Source: Candidatus Saccharimonadota bacterium
GTDB taxonomy: Bacteria; Patescibacteriota; Saccharimonadia; Saccharimonadales; UBA4665
Direction of reading: 5' to 3'
NCBI GenBank assembly: GCA_025927415.1
Contig: JAICLK010000002.1
Span: forward strand, 1-52,696
DNA: 52,696 nt
Shown: in pieces, positions 1 through 7,327 of the stretch
Layout: each line of letters opens with the position of its first letter
Position numbering within the stretch: the stretch's first letter is position 1
Position numbers and translations under genes: made by a program
Notes under the pieces: model-generated
What the model was told of the DNA's origin: nothing
The model's input: only the letters and a program-made list of their open reading frames with translations
Databases searched by the model: none

Positions 1-1144
1 CCTCGACGCCGTCGATCTCCGAAAGAATCTGCGGAACGATGGTGTTCTCCACGTCCGAACTGATGCCACTTCCGCGGGTGCGGAAGATGGAGTCCATCTC
101 GTCGAAGAACACGATGACCGGCATGCCCTCAGAGGCCAGCTCACGAGCGCGCTGGAAGACCAGGCGGATGTGCCGCTCGGTCTCGCCGACGTACTTGTTG
201 AGAAGCTCCGGACCCTTGACGCTGATGAAGAAGCTCTTGCCCTTCCGCGGCGGGGCCTTGGTGGTATCGCTCTGCGCATCAGCCTTGGCCTTGGCAGCCA
301 CCTGCTTAGCGAGCGAATTTGCCACTGCCTTGGCGATGAGCGTCTTGCCACAGCCTGGCGGGCCGTACAGCAACACACCCTTCGGTGGCTTGAGCTGATG
401 CTCGCGGTACAGATCCGCGTGCAGATATGGTAGCTCGATGGCGTCCCGGATCTGCTCGATCTGCGAGGACAAGCCGCCGATGTCGGTGTATTCGATGTCC
501 GGCACCTCTTCGAGCATGAGCTCCTCGGCCTCGGCCTTGGGGATCTTCTCGTAGACGTAGCCGGAACGTGGCTCGAGCAGCAGGCTGTCGCCGACCTTCA
601 GCGGCACATTGGAGAGTGAGCCAGCAAGCCGCACCACTTGCTCTTCGTCGGCGCGGCTGATGATCAGGGCTCGCTCGCCGTCGTCAAGCAACTGCTTGAG
701 CATGACGATTTCGCCGATCTTCTCGAACCCCTGGGCGATGACGACGTTGAGCGCCTCGTTGAGGATGACTTCCTGGCCGGGCCGAAGCTCGGACAGGTCG
801 ACGTTGGGACTGACGTTGACGCGCATCTTGCGACCGCCGGTGAAGACGTCCGCGGTGTTGTCGTCGCACGCCTCGAGGAACACGCCGAAGCCGCTCGGTG
901 GCTGCGCCAGCCGATCGACCTCTTCCTTCAGCGCGGTGATCTGCTCGCGAGCCTCACGCAGTGTCGACGATAGCCGCTCATTCTGGCTAGTCACCGAAGA
1001 GAGGCTGGCCTCGGTCTCCCGAAGTTGCTCTTCCAGCCGACGAACCGTCTGCGGTGCGCCTCTGAGTTGCTCACGAAGCGTCGTCACCTCCTCCTTGAGA
1101 GAGGAAATCTCCGCCCGTAGCTCCTCTGGCTTGTTGTTTTCCAC
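1..1144 (-). CDS. arc: Proteasome-associated AAA ATPase (ARC/Mpa type), C-terminus beyond window
   Basis: The reading frame is open from a GTG at 1144 to the window edge, giving 381 residues. Residues 10-80 are a heptad-rich coiled coil, about 85-200 are the tandem OB region, and the AAA domain follows with Walker A GPPGCGKT at 261-268 and Walker [10 protein letters not shown] at 343-351. The order coil, double OB, single AAA is that of the bacterial proteasomal ATPase ring, which unfolds tagged proteins into a 20S core. GTG is chosen because GGGGGTGG lies about 7 nt upstream. Third codon positions are very GC-rich (GTC, CTC, GAG, ATC dominate), unlike the neighbours, which suggests transfer from an actinobacterium. 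Any dop, pup or prcBA partners would lie left of position 1 and cannot be seen. A stand-alone ARC without a proteasome is possible. Confidence 0.9.
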   Translation of the reverse strand, partial: MENNKPEELRAEISSLKEEVTTLREQLRGAPQTVRRLEEQLRETEASLSSVTSQNERLSSTLREAREQITALKEEVDRLAQPPSGFGVFLEACDDNTADVFTGGRKMRVNVSPNVDLSELRPGQEVILNEALNVVIAQGFEKIGEIVMLKQLLDDGERALIISRADEEQVVRLAGSLSNVPLKVGDSLLLEPRSGYVYEKIPKAEAEELMLEEVPDIEYTDIGGLSSQIEQIRDAIELPYLHADLYREHQLKPPKGVLLYGPPGCGKTLIAKAVANSLAKQVAAKAKADAQSDTTKAPPRKGKSFFISVKGPELLNKYVGETERHIRLVFQRARELASEGMPVIVFFDEMDSIFRTRGSGISSDVENTIVPQILSEIDGVE

Positions 1145-1186
1145 TGTGATTCCACCCCCAAGAATGGATTGATTGGGAAGGTACGT

Positions 1187-1229
1187 TTTACAACTTCACA
1201 CTTTGTAAAGTCGTGGACTATAAACTATA
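1187..1229 (-). promoter_or_regulatory. Possible promoter and dyad upstream of the ARC ATPase
   Basis: Two TATAGT boxes (1222-1217 and 1229-1224, minus strand) precede the ATPase gene; no convincing -35 is seen. Just downstream of them lies an inverted repeat, TTTACAA (1187-1193) and TTGTAAA (1203-1209), separated by 9 nt. Its size suits a dimeric repressor site or a small 5'-UTR hairpin. The function is inferred. Confidence 0.35.
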
Positions 1230-1254
1230 ACATAACCTTGAGGTTGTCGCCAGG

Positions 1255-1683
1255 CTATCGAGCTGCGTGTTGTTTGCGGGCTTCGTTCGCCCAATGGTCG
1301 GCCAGTTCGTTGCCCTCGTGCCCCACATGGCCACGTACCCATATGAGCATGGCTTTGCTTTGGCGGTACAGCGGGCAAACCTCGCGCACAATATCGAGGT
1401 TTTTTATCTCCCCACCCTTCTTTTTCCAGCCATTTTTCTCCCACGTAAGCGACCATTTGGTGATGACATTTATCCAAAACTCGCTGTCGGAGTAGATTTC
1501 GCATGGCTCGCCGTTGGCGTGTTTCAACGCCGCCATAATGGCAAAGCCCTCCATGCGAATGTTGGTCGTTTGGCCGCCGCCCGGCTCGCTGCCGAGCACC
1601 GCCGGTTTGCCGTCTAGAACTACCGAAAACCCGCCTGGACCAGGATTCGGGCTAGCGCTGCCATCGGTGTAATATTTGATCAT
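1255..1683 (-). CDS. rnhA: Ribonuclease HI
   Basis: This 142-aa cytoplasmic endonuclease cleaves the RNA strand of RNA-DNA hybrids during primer removal and R-loop clearance. It opens with YTDGSASPNPGPGG, the first catalytic Asp strand. It then has MEGFAIMAAL (catalytic Glu), SDSEFWIN (second Asp) and a C-terminal GHEGNELADHWANEA with the His and final Asp of type 1 RNase H. Start: the frame continues upstream, but ATG 1683 overlaps the stop of the preceding gene as ATGA, places the first catalytic strand at the N-terminus as in the family, and implies coupled translation. It is last in a two-gene unit with the 1680-2525 membrane protein. Confidence 0.93.
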   Translation of the reverse strand: MIKYYTDGSASPNPGPGGFSVVLDGKPAVLGSEPGGGQTTNIRMEGFAIMAALKHANGEPCEIYSDSEFWINVITKWSLTWEKNGWKKKGGEIKNLDIVREVCPLYRQSKAMLIWVRGHVGHEGNELADHWANEARKQHAAR

Positions 1684-2525
1684 TGAACGCCAACCAGCGC
1701 GTTGTAAGCGTCCGCTGCCTGGTGCTGTTGTTGCAAAATTTGCTGACAATTTGTCACATCTTGGTTATAGGTGGCAAGTTGTTGAAGGTTATTGGTATTC
1801 ACATCGCTACGTTCGGCGATCAATTTGTTTGAGCAATCTTTATACTCAGCGCTCAGCTGGTCGTACTTATGTTTCGCAGCCGCAATTTTACTGTGGTTGC
1901 CGACCATGTTGGTAAGCGCCGAAACGGATGGCGTCTTCACCGCAAAGCCGATGCCACAAAGCACAAGCAGTCCAAACGCTGTCGCCGTGACTATTCGTAA
2001 CTTGCGCGATGGCTTCAGGCGCAGGTGTAATTTGCCGGCGTGACGCGCTTTGCGCTCAACCGGCTCTGCCGTAGCTTGCATTTGCTGAGCCTCAGGTTGC
2101 GGCTGTTCAGCTTCCTGAACCTCCGCCCTTACCGGTGCAGCTGCCTGTTTGTGTGCGTGCATATTTGCAGCGTGGTGCGTCTGACTTCCCGCAGCTTGTC
2201 GTGCCGACAGATGTTCAGCAATGTAGTCGCGCAGCATCTTGGAATAAAGCCCGCTCACACTGCCCGCCTGGCGCACTGCTTCTTTCATGAACTCCAACGC
2301 TTTTTGTTCCTCGCCGCTTTCGCCATAGATAAGCGTCTGCGCCTCTAGCATCCGGCCATACACCGCACTATAAAACGGTTGGGTCTTATAATTTCTCTCG
2401 ATAGAATCAAGCTGATTTTGCACCGACCGCAACAGCGACTGCGTGAGCGAACGCGCCTCGATGTGCTTCTCAATTTCATCAATTATCCCCTGTATGTGCG
2501 TCGTCAAACGACCTTCTGTCCCCAT
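1680..2525 (-). CDS. Hypothetical membrane protein with helical N-terminal domain
   Basis: I do not recognise this 281-aa protein. Residues 1-110 are strongly helical and TPR-like in texture (heptads around EIEKHIEARSLTQSLL and GEEQKALEFMKEAVRQAG). An Ala/Gln/Glu-rich linker follows, then one membrane segment at roughly 195-215 (IVTATAFGLLVLCGIGFAV). A polar, Gln-rich coiled tail completes it. The expected topology is a cytoplasmic helical domain, one membrane pass and an external coiled coil, which would suit a scaffold or anchor. It is first in a unit with rnhA, driven by a TTAACA-N17-TACAAT promoter, with GAGGG upstream of the ATG. Confidence 0.8.
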   Translation of the reverse strand: MGTEGRLTTHIQGIIDEIEKHIEARSLTQSLLRSVQNQLDSIERNYKTQPFYSAVYGRMLEAQTLIYGESGEEQKALEFMKEAVRQAGSVSGLYSKMLRDYIAEHLSARQAAGSQTHHAANMHAHKQAAAPVRAEVQEAEQPQPEAQQMQATAEPVERKARHAGKLHLRLKPSRKLRIVTATAFGLLVLCGIGFAVKTPSVSALTNMVGNHSKIAAAKHKYDQLSAEYKDCSNKLIAERSDVNTNNLQQLATYNQDVTNCQQILQQQHQAADAYNALVGVQ

Positions 2526-2571
2526 ACTACTTTGCCCTCTTTTTTAAGTTTTTCTCTTAAGTTGTGTTTTT

Positions 2572-2600
2572 ATTGTACGCGTATAAATTGCTTGTGTTAA
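2572..2600 (-). promoter_or_regulatory. Sigma70-type promoter for the 1680-2525 / rnhA unit
   Basis: On the minus strand TTAACA (2600-2595), a 17-nt spacer and TACAAT (2577-2572) form a near-consensus promoter about 50 nt before ATG 2525. Just upstream, ATTTTTGC (2606-2613) and GCAAAAAT (2620-2627) form an AT-rich hairpin that could terminate the upstream glyQS unit or act as an operator. Confidence 0.6.
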
Positions 2601-2643
2601 GACCTATTTTTGCTAAACTGCAAAAATCTGTGGAAAACTCTAG

Positions 2644-4023
2644 CTAGCGATTATTGAGATCCTCGATTTTGACGCGCGTTTGCTCGGTAGTGTCGCGGTC
2701 GCGGACGGTTACGGTACCATCTTCCAACGTTTGGAAGTCGATGACGACACACTCCGGCGTGCCAATTTCGTCTTGGCGGCGATAGCGCTTGCCGATGTTG
2801 CCGTTGTCATCCCACATCACTGCACCGTGCTTTTGCTTCATCGCTGCATAGACTTCACGCGCCTTCTCCACCAGCTCCGGCTTGTTCTTGAGCAGCGGAC
2901 TCACCGCCATCTTCACTGGCGCTAAATCTTTGTGGAGTTTGAGCACCGTGCGCTCTTCGCCATTTTCCAACGTTTCGACGGTGTAGGCGTCGCTTAAAAT
3001 CGCCAGGAATACGCGGCCCATGCCCATAGAAGTTTCCAAAATCCATGGGATGTATTTTTCGTGACTGACTGGGTCTTGATAGTTGAGGTCGGTACCGGAG
3101 AATTTCATATGCTGCGAAAGGTCGTAGTCAGTGCGATCGTGCACGCCCTCCACTTCGTCGAAGCCGAGCGATGGGAAGTTGTATTCGATATCCCATGCAT
3201 CCTTAGCGTAGAACACTAGATTTTCGTGTTGATGCCAACGGAGACTTTCTTCCCTGACGCCAAGCGAGAGCCACCAATCCCAGCGACGTTGCTTGATGCG
3301 CTGAAACTCTTCCTCGTTTTCGTGCGGACGAATGAAAAACTGCGTGTCGGCCTGCTCGAACTCACGCGTACGGAACAGGAAGTTGCGCGGGCTGATTTCA
3401 TTACGAAAAGCTTTGCCGATCTGCGCAATACCAAACGGCACCTTCACCGGCATGGTGTCCACCACATTTTTGAAGTTCAGATAAATTCCTTGGCAGGCTT
3501 CACCCGGCAAATACACCGGGCGTTCATCTAGACCCGTAAAGTCGCCGAGGTTGGCTTTTACGAGTAAGTTGAATGCTTTAGCTTCGGTAAAAACTTGGGC
3601 ACCGCACTTCGGGCATTTGATTTTGCTACGGTTTTCATCGAAGAGTTTGTTCAGCTCCGCCTCGCTCATTTTCTCATCGGCCTGCACGCCGATGGCGCTC
3701 AGCTCTTTGTCCACGCGGATGCGTGTGTGGCAAACTTTGCATTCTGCCAGCGGGTCGGAAAAACCAGCGAGGTGGCCGGATGCTTCCCAGACCTTTGGAT
3801 TCTTAAACATTGCGGAGTCGACACCCACAAAATCATCGCGGTCGTAGACATTGGCCTTCCACCACGATTTTTTGATGTTGTTGAGCAGCTCCACGCCGTT
3901 CGGCCCGAAGTCATACAGCCCGGCCTCACCGCCATAAATGTCACTGCCCGGGTACACAAACCCGCGGCGCTTGGCCAAACTAACAATATCTTCAAGTGTT
4001 TTCTCTTTCATTCTGCCGAGCAT
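2644..4023 (-). CDS. glyQS: Glycyl-tRNA synthetase, alpha2 (single-chain) type
   Basis: This 459-aa class II synthetase charges tRNA-Gly with glycine using ATP. N-terminal RRGFVYPGSDIYGG and GLYDFGPNG are signature stretches of the dimeric archaeal/eukaryotic-like form, unlike the alpha2beta2 enzyme of E. coli. Two CxxC pairs (CKVC and CPKC) probably form a zinc site. Motif 2 is FRNEISPRNFLFRTREFEQ and motif 3 is ETSMGMGRVFLAIL. The C-terminal anticodon-binding domain follows. ATG 4023 overlaps the recO stop as TAATG, with AGGA 4 nt upstream; an internal ATG at 4011 is an alternative. It is last in the pseudo-kinase, pseudo-receiver, recO, glyQS unit. Confidence 0.95.
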   Translation of the reverse strand: MLGRMKEKTLEDIVSLAKRRGFVYPGSDIYGGEAGLYDFGPNGVELLNNIKKSWWKANVYDRDDFVGVDSAMFKNPKVWEASGHLAGFSDPLAECKVCHTRIRVDKELSAIGVQADEKMSEAELNKLFDENRSKIKCPKCGAQVFTEAKAFNLLVKANLGDFTGLDERPVYLPGEACQGIYLNFKNVVDTMPVKVPFGIAQIGKAFRNEISPRNFLFRTREFEQADTQFFIRPHENEEEFQRIKQRRWDWWLSLGVREESLRWHQHENLVFYAKDAWDIEYNFPSLGFDEVEGVHDRTDYDLSQHMKFSGTDLNYQDPVSHEKYIPWILETSMGMGRVFLAILSDAYTVETLENGEERTVLKLHKDLAPVKMAVSPLLKNKPELVEKAREVYAAMKQKHGAVMWDDNGNIGKRYRRQDEIGTPECVVIDFQTLEDGTVTVRDRDTTEQTRVKIEDLNNR

Positions 4024-4709
4024 TATATCCTAAGCTGGGCGGCAAGCATAGTGCCCACCATCGGTGTGAGTGCGCGTGCCAGCTCAGTACTGCCCTGCAC
4101 TTTTTGCAAAACTGCCGGCGTGTGCTGGCCGAACAGCAGGCGCAAAAATTTGATGTGGTCGGCGCTGTACGCACCGTTTGGCGCAAATGCCATATGGTCG
4201 AAATCGAAAGCGTACGTTTTGTCGGCATCAAGTTTGGCACCCGTTTGCTCGGTTTGCAAGTTTGGCGAATGTCCGGCAAGCCGCAGCAGCTGCGTGGCAA
4301 ACCAGAGTTTGATAAGTTCCACGTTCACGTCCGCGTCGTCCAAAGCCTCAAACGCCCGCTGTAACAGATGAAAATATGCTGGCTCCGGCTCGTCTTCGGT
4401 AACTTTGTCGAGTTGCTTGATGAGTTCGTAGCCAAGCATGGTGCGATCGATATCCTCAACAATGTGGCGATAGTGTTTGGCCAGGCGCGTCGAAACAAGC
4501 GTGCCGATGTCACCCCTGCCCTTTATGAATGTGATGTCGCTGATGCTGAACAGCTCGATGCCGCCGGCCAGCTTGGACTTTATACGCCGCACGCCTTTGG
4601 CCATCAGCCGCAGTTTGCCCCGCTCTGGTGTGAGCAGGGTCAAAATTCGGTCGGCCTCGCCAAAGTCGGTGCGACCCAAGATGATACCTTTGGCAGTGAT
4701 TTGATTCAT
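4023..4709 (-). CDS. recO: DNA repair protein RecO
   Basis: This 228-aa recombination mediator normally works with RecR to load RecA on gapped single-stranded DNA. The N-terminal OB fold is evident from KGIILGRTDFGEADRILTLLT and the following GKLRLMAKGVRRIKSKLAGGIELF, which match the family opening closely. The helical C-terminal part (LLRLAGHSPNLQ) is typical. I see no RecO zinc cysteines, which is common outside Firmicutes and Deinococcus. The start overlaps the pseudo-receiver stop as ATGA and the stop overlaps glyQS, so translation is coupled on both sides. Confidence 0.92.
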   Translation of the reverse strand: MNQITAKGIILGRTDFGEADRILTLLTPERGKLRLMAKGVRRIKSKLAGGIELFSISDITFIKGRGDIGTLVSTRLAKHYRHIVEDIDRTMLGYELIKQLDKVTEDEPEPAYFHLLQRAFEALDDADVNVELIKLWFATQLLRLAGHSPNLQTEQTGAKLDADKTYAFDFDHMAFAPNGAYSADHIKFLRLLFGQHTPAVLQKVQGSTELARALTPMVGTMLAAQLRI

Positions 4710-5089
4710 GCGACCTGCAGTACGCCCTCGACAGTTTGCAGCAATTTTTTAAGGCTAGTGCGCGGCTTGTAGCAATACGCGCTCACGCCCAGCTGCTTGG
4801 TAAGTGTGCTGGCACTTTTATGAAACTCCCCTGGCGGCACATAGCTAAGAATGACCACGGGAATATTCTGCCAGTCAGCGTACGAACGAAACTCGTATAA
4901 AAACTCCACGCCGCCGTGCGCGACAAGCTGGAGTTCGAGTAACACCAAGTCTGGCTGGGTTTCGTCTGCCGATTGGATGGCGTCTTGCGCGGTGGCGCTC
5001 ACCTGCACCGTATGCGCGGCTTGCGTGAGCGCATGCGCGTATGTGCTCGCGAGCTGTCTATCTGGTTCTATGAGCAAAATGTTCGCCAT
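4706..5089 (-). CDS. Degenerate response-regulator receiver domain (phospho-Asp replaced by Glu)
   Basis: This stand-alone receiver of 127 aa begins at ATG 5089 (MANILLIEPD), 4 nt after the upstream gene. The fold is clear: LLIEPD at the first strand, DLVLLELQ at strand 3, VVILSYV at strand 4 with Ser82, and CYKPR with the conserved Lys108 at strand 5. The phosphoacceptor position carries Glu52 (codon GAA, 4936-4934) instead of Asp, and the acidic pocket is E8/D10 rather than DD. It therefore cannot be phosphorylated in the usual way and may mimic the active state. There is no output domain. It pairs with an equally degenerate kinase just upstream, and overlaps recO by ATGA. Confidence 0.85.
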   Translation of the reverse strand: MANILLIEPDRQLASTYAHALTQAAHTVQVSATAQDAIQSADETQPDLVLLELQLVAHGGVEFLYEFRSYADWQNIPVVILSYVPPGEFHKSASTLTKQLGVSAYCYKPRTSLKKLLQTVEGVLQVA

Positions 5090-5093
5090 ATTG

Positions 5094-5825
5094 CTATACC
5101 AGCTGGAGTTGTTGGCTCGACAGCAACGTGACGGCAAAGCCTGGCAGTTTGCGATGACGACCGACACGCAACTGCGCTTGCATAGCGTTTAGAATTGCGT
5201 CAGCAATGAACACGCCGGCGGCGCTGCCTGGCAGTTCGTTCACAAATGGTTGGCGTGTGTGGCCGGCAAGCCGTTTGCCGCGGCGAAGCGATTCGGGCGT
5301 GAGCTGTTCGGCATCAAAATACATACCGGTTACAATGCCGGCTTTCGTACGGTGCGCACTCAAGCGCAGCTGTTGTTGCCCGGTACCAAGTGCCGGCAGT
5401 GCTTCGATAACAGAGTAGCCCAGGCTGATGAGGGCCGCCGTGAGCGCGCGAGCATTCGCCACCACCGGCTCGTACCGGCCGCCAATATCGATCTGCACCT
5501 CCACGCCATAGTCGCGCGCCACACTCATGAGGGCCGCCTGCGTTTCGTACAGCACCGCACCCACCGACACCGGCTGCGTGGCAAACGCCGCCTGCGGATC
5601 ACGTGCCAAATGTAAACTGAGCAGATACCCATCCAAGAGTCGCAGACTTGCATCGGCATGCATTTGCATACCACGCAGCTGTTGCAGTGGCGCGCCGTCG
5701 CTGTTCATTGCCAGCAACTCGGCCTGGCGTGCAATCCGCAACATAGGCGACTTCAAACCTTCAGCCAATGACATAAAAAGCTGATCGAACGCACCTAACA
5801 CCAGCTTGTCCTCGGTTGATTGCAC
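5094..5825 (-). CDS. Histidine-kinase-like protein lacking catalytic residues (pseudo-kinase)
   Basis: This 243-aa soluble protein starts at GTG 5825 and has the layout of a kinase core. Residues about 10-75 form a two-helix dimerisation-like region. Where the phospho-His motif (HELRTPL) belongs, the sequence reads EGLKSPMLRIARQAELL, with no His. The ATPase-like half runs from about 85 to 240. The N-box is replaced by ALISLGYSVIEAL, the DxGxG box by GMYFDAEQLT, and the last G-box is GSAAGVFIADAILNAM. ATP binding and autophosphorylation look unlikely. TGCTATACT at 5854-5859 is an extended -10 with GAGGG before the GTG. The unit then runs pseudo-receiver, recO, glyQS. It may be a protein-interaction module. 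Confidence 0.7.
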   Translation of the reverse strand: MQSTEDKLVLGAFDQLFMSLAEGLKSPMLRIARQAELLAMNSDGAPLQQLRGMQMHADASLRLLDGYLLSLHLARDPQAAFATQPVSVGAVLYETQAALMSVARDYGVEVQIDIGGRYEPVVANARALTAALISLGYSVIEALPALGTGQQQLRLSAHRTKAGIVTGMYFDAEQLTPESLRRGKRLAGHTRQPFVNELPGSAAGVFIADAILNAMQAQLRVGRHRKLPGFAVTLLSSQQLQLV

Positions 5826-5853
5826 TGTTTTACCCTCGCCTTTACCTACAGCC

Positions 5854-5862
5854 AGTATAGCA
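5854..5862 (-). promoter_or_regulatory. Extended -10 promoter for the pseudo-kinase/recO/glyQS unit
   Basis: The minus strand reads TGCTATACT, a TGn-extended -10 box about 28 nt before the GTG start. No good -35 is seen. Confidence 0.5.
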
Positions 5863-5892
5863 CTCGCCGCGTATCAGCGACTACTGCTTAAC

Positions 5893-6576
5893 CTACGGTG
5901 TAAAGGTGAAGTTCGGCAAAATAATTTTGGTGAAATCCGGCAAAAACTGCGTTCCTTCGGTCCAGATTTCCAACGTTTGGCCGCGTACCGGTAAGACGAT
6001 AAGCGTACCCGTTTTTTGGTCTTGGATTTGCCCCGTAAGTTCTGACCCAACAACGCTCGGCACTTTGGGCAAGGTGTACGGCTGGATCTGCACCTGCCCA
6101 GCCTGCAGTTGAGCCTGGTATTGTTGCAGGGTGGCAGCGTAGCTTGTCTGCTCAATTTGTATACGCAACGCAAAGTTTACCGTGGTCTGATTGCCACTAT
6201 TGTTCTGGCCCGTGTCTGGCACCACGTCCGGGTAGAAGTAGCCATCGACTGGCGGATCGTTTCCATCAACCACAGCGATATAAGAACTCCATGTTTTGGG
6301 ATAGATAACCTGAAAACTGCCATACGTCGGCGTAGCCGTGAAGGTTTTATAGGGCTTTTTCTCCTGCTCTGCAAATTGGGTGTTGAGCTGGGTAGTAAGC
6401 TGTGCGTTAGCCGCTTTCACTGCGTCGGCTGCCACTTTGTCGGCATGGTAGCGATATTTCGTCATATTGTTGTACGACCAGTACGCAAAGCCGCCAGTGC
6501 CAAACAAAATGAGCACCACCAAAATGAGCGGAATAAGCAGGATATTGAACTCGCCGCGCGCGTTCAGCTTTCTCAT
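5893..6576 (-). CDS. Hypothetical exported or membrane-anchored protein
   Basis: This protein of 227 aa starts at ATG 6576 (MRKLNARGEFN). The longer upstream frame lacks coding character. A basic N-terminus is followed by one hydrophobic segment at about 11-32 (ILLIPLILVVLILFGTGGFAYW), acting as signal anchor. A short helix comes next, then an external beta-rich domain. The stretch YGSFQVIYPKTWSSYIAV recalls the start of PsbP/DcrB-like folds, but this is only a resemblance. It is last in the run flippase-like, xseA, xseB, methyltransferase, this gene. The function is unknown. Confidence 0.75.
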   Translation of the reverse strand: MRKLNARGEFNILLIPLILVVLILFGTGGFAYWSYNNMTKYRYHADKVAADAVKAANAQLTTQLNTQFAEQEKKPYKTFTATPTYGSFQVIYPKTWSSYIAVVDGNDPPVDGYFYPDVVPDTGQNNSGNQTTVNFALRIQIEQTSYAATLQQYQAQLQAGQVQIQPYTLPKVPSVVGSELTGQIQDQKTGTLIVLPVRGQTLEIWTEGTQFLPDFTKIILPNFTFTP

Positions 6577-6622
6577 ACTGATTATGGTAACTGAGAAATG
6601 GCCAGTTTGGCAAGCACTCATT

Positions 6623-7117
6623 TTACTTATATTCGTACAAATACACGCCGCGCCTGTCAGAACGCAGTGGTTTTTTGTGCGGCACGGTGAACGCAAAGCT
6701 CACCAACTTGACGGGCTTACGTGGCCATTGAGTAATAATGTTATCCAACTTTGACATGTGCTTCTGCAGGATAAATACAAAAATTCCATCTGTTTTGGGC
6801 CATTTTTCGCTCTGCCACAAATTACCCCAAACCACTCTAACCTGTTTGCGATATCGCCACGTCCGCAGCCAGCAAACTGCCACCAAAATGGGATTGAGTT
6901 CAATGCCAACGGCGTTCCAGCCACGCTGCGCAGCAGCAATTAAGATTTTGCCATCGCCGCAGCCAAGCTCCAGTAAGGTTTGGCCGGGCTTGAGATCTAT
7001 CAAATCCATGGCAATTTTGGCTTGGTTCGACAGCGTTGGCACATATGGTGCACCAAAAAGTAGCACAAAACCAAAACAAAGAATGACGATAATGACGGCC
7101 AGCAGCAGCCACTCCAT
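6623..7117 (-). CDS. Membrane-anchored SAM-dependent methyltransferase
   Basis: This 164-aa protein has an N-terminal membrane helix at about 3-23 (LLLAVIIVILCFGFVLLFG). A compact Rossmann methyltransferase domain follows, with motif I LLELGCGDGKILIAAA at 48-63 and the acidic end of strand 2 at VGIELNP. Strand 4 (DGIFVFIL) lacks a recognisable NPPY signature, so the substrate cannot be read; a lipid or a protein near the membrane is plausible. It lies 6 nt after xseB in the same run, at about the short end of class I methyltransferases. Confidence 0.8.
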   Translation of the reverse strand: MEWLLLAVIIVILCFGFVLLFGAPYVPTLSNQAKIAMDLIDLKPGQTLLELGCGDGKILIAAAQRGWNAVGIELNPILVAVCWLRTWRYRKQVRVVWGNLWQSEKWPKTDGIFVFILQKHMSKLDNIITQWPRKPVKLVSFAFTVPHKKPLRSDRRGVYLYEYK

Positions 7118-7123
7118 GCTCGT

Positions 7124-7327
7124 CTACTTTTCCCTGCCGAACTTGGCTTTCAGCTGTGTGATACGATTTTCGGCCTCATGCAAGTGCTTTTCCATTTGCT
7201 TCGTCAGCTCGAGTGCTTGCTCAAACAGCACAGTTGCTTCATCGATGTCCACATCCGGACTTTGTAACTTCGCCAGCACCTCGTCCAGGCGAGCGTTCAA
7301 GGCTTGATAGGTTTCTTTTTCCATCAC
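7124..7327 (-). CDS. xseB: Exodeoxyribonuclease VII small subunit
   Basis: This 67-aa helical hairpin protein has the family pattern: YQALNARLDEVLAKLQSPDVDIDEA, then LFEQALELTKQMEKHLHEAENRI. It assembles with XseA into the enzyme that degrades single-stranded DNA to acid-soluble oligonucleotides in repair. The start overlaps the xseA stop as ATGA, so the subunits are translationally coupled. Confidence 0.93.
   Translation of the reverse strand: MMEKETYQALNARLDEVLAKLQSPDVDIDEATVLFEQALELTKQMEKHLHEAENRITQLKAKFGREK

Noticed and set aside
2606-2627. ATTTTTGC/GCAAAAAT hairpin as terminator of glyQS
   Set aside because: Almost pure A/T stem without a downstream U-tract. It could equally be an operator for the adjacent promoter.
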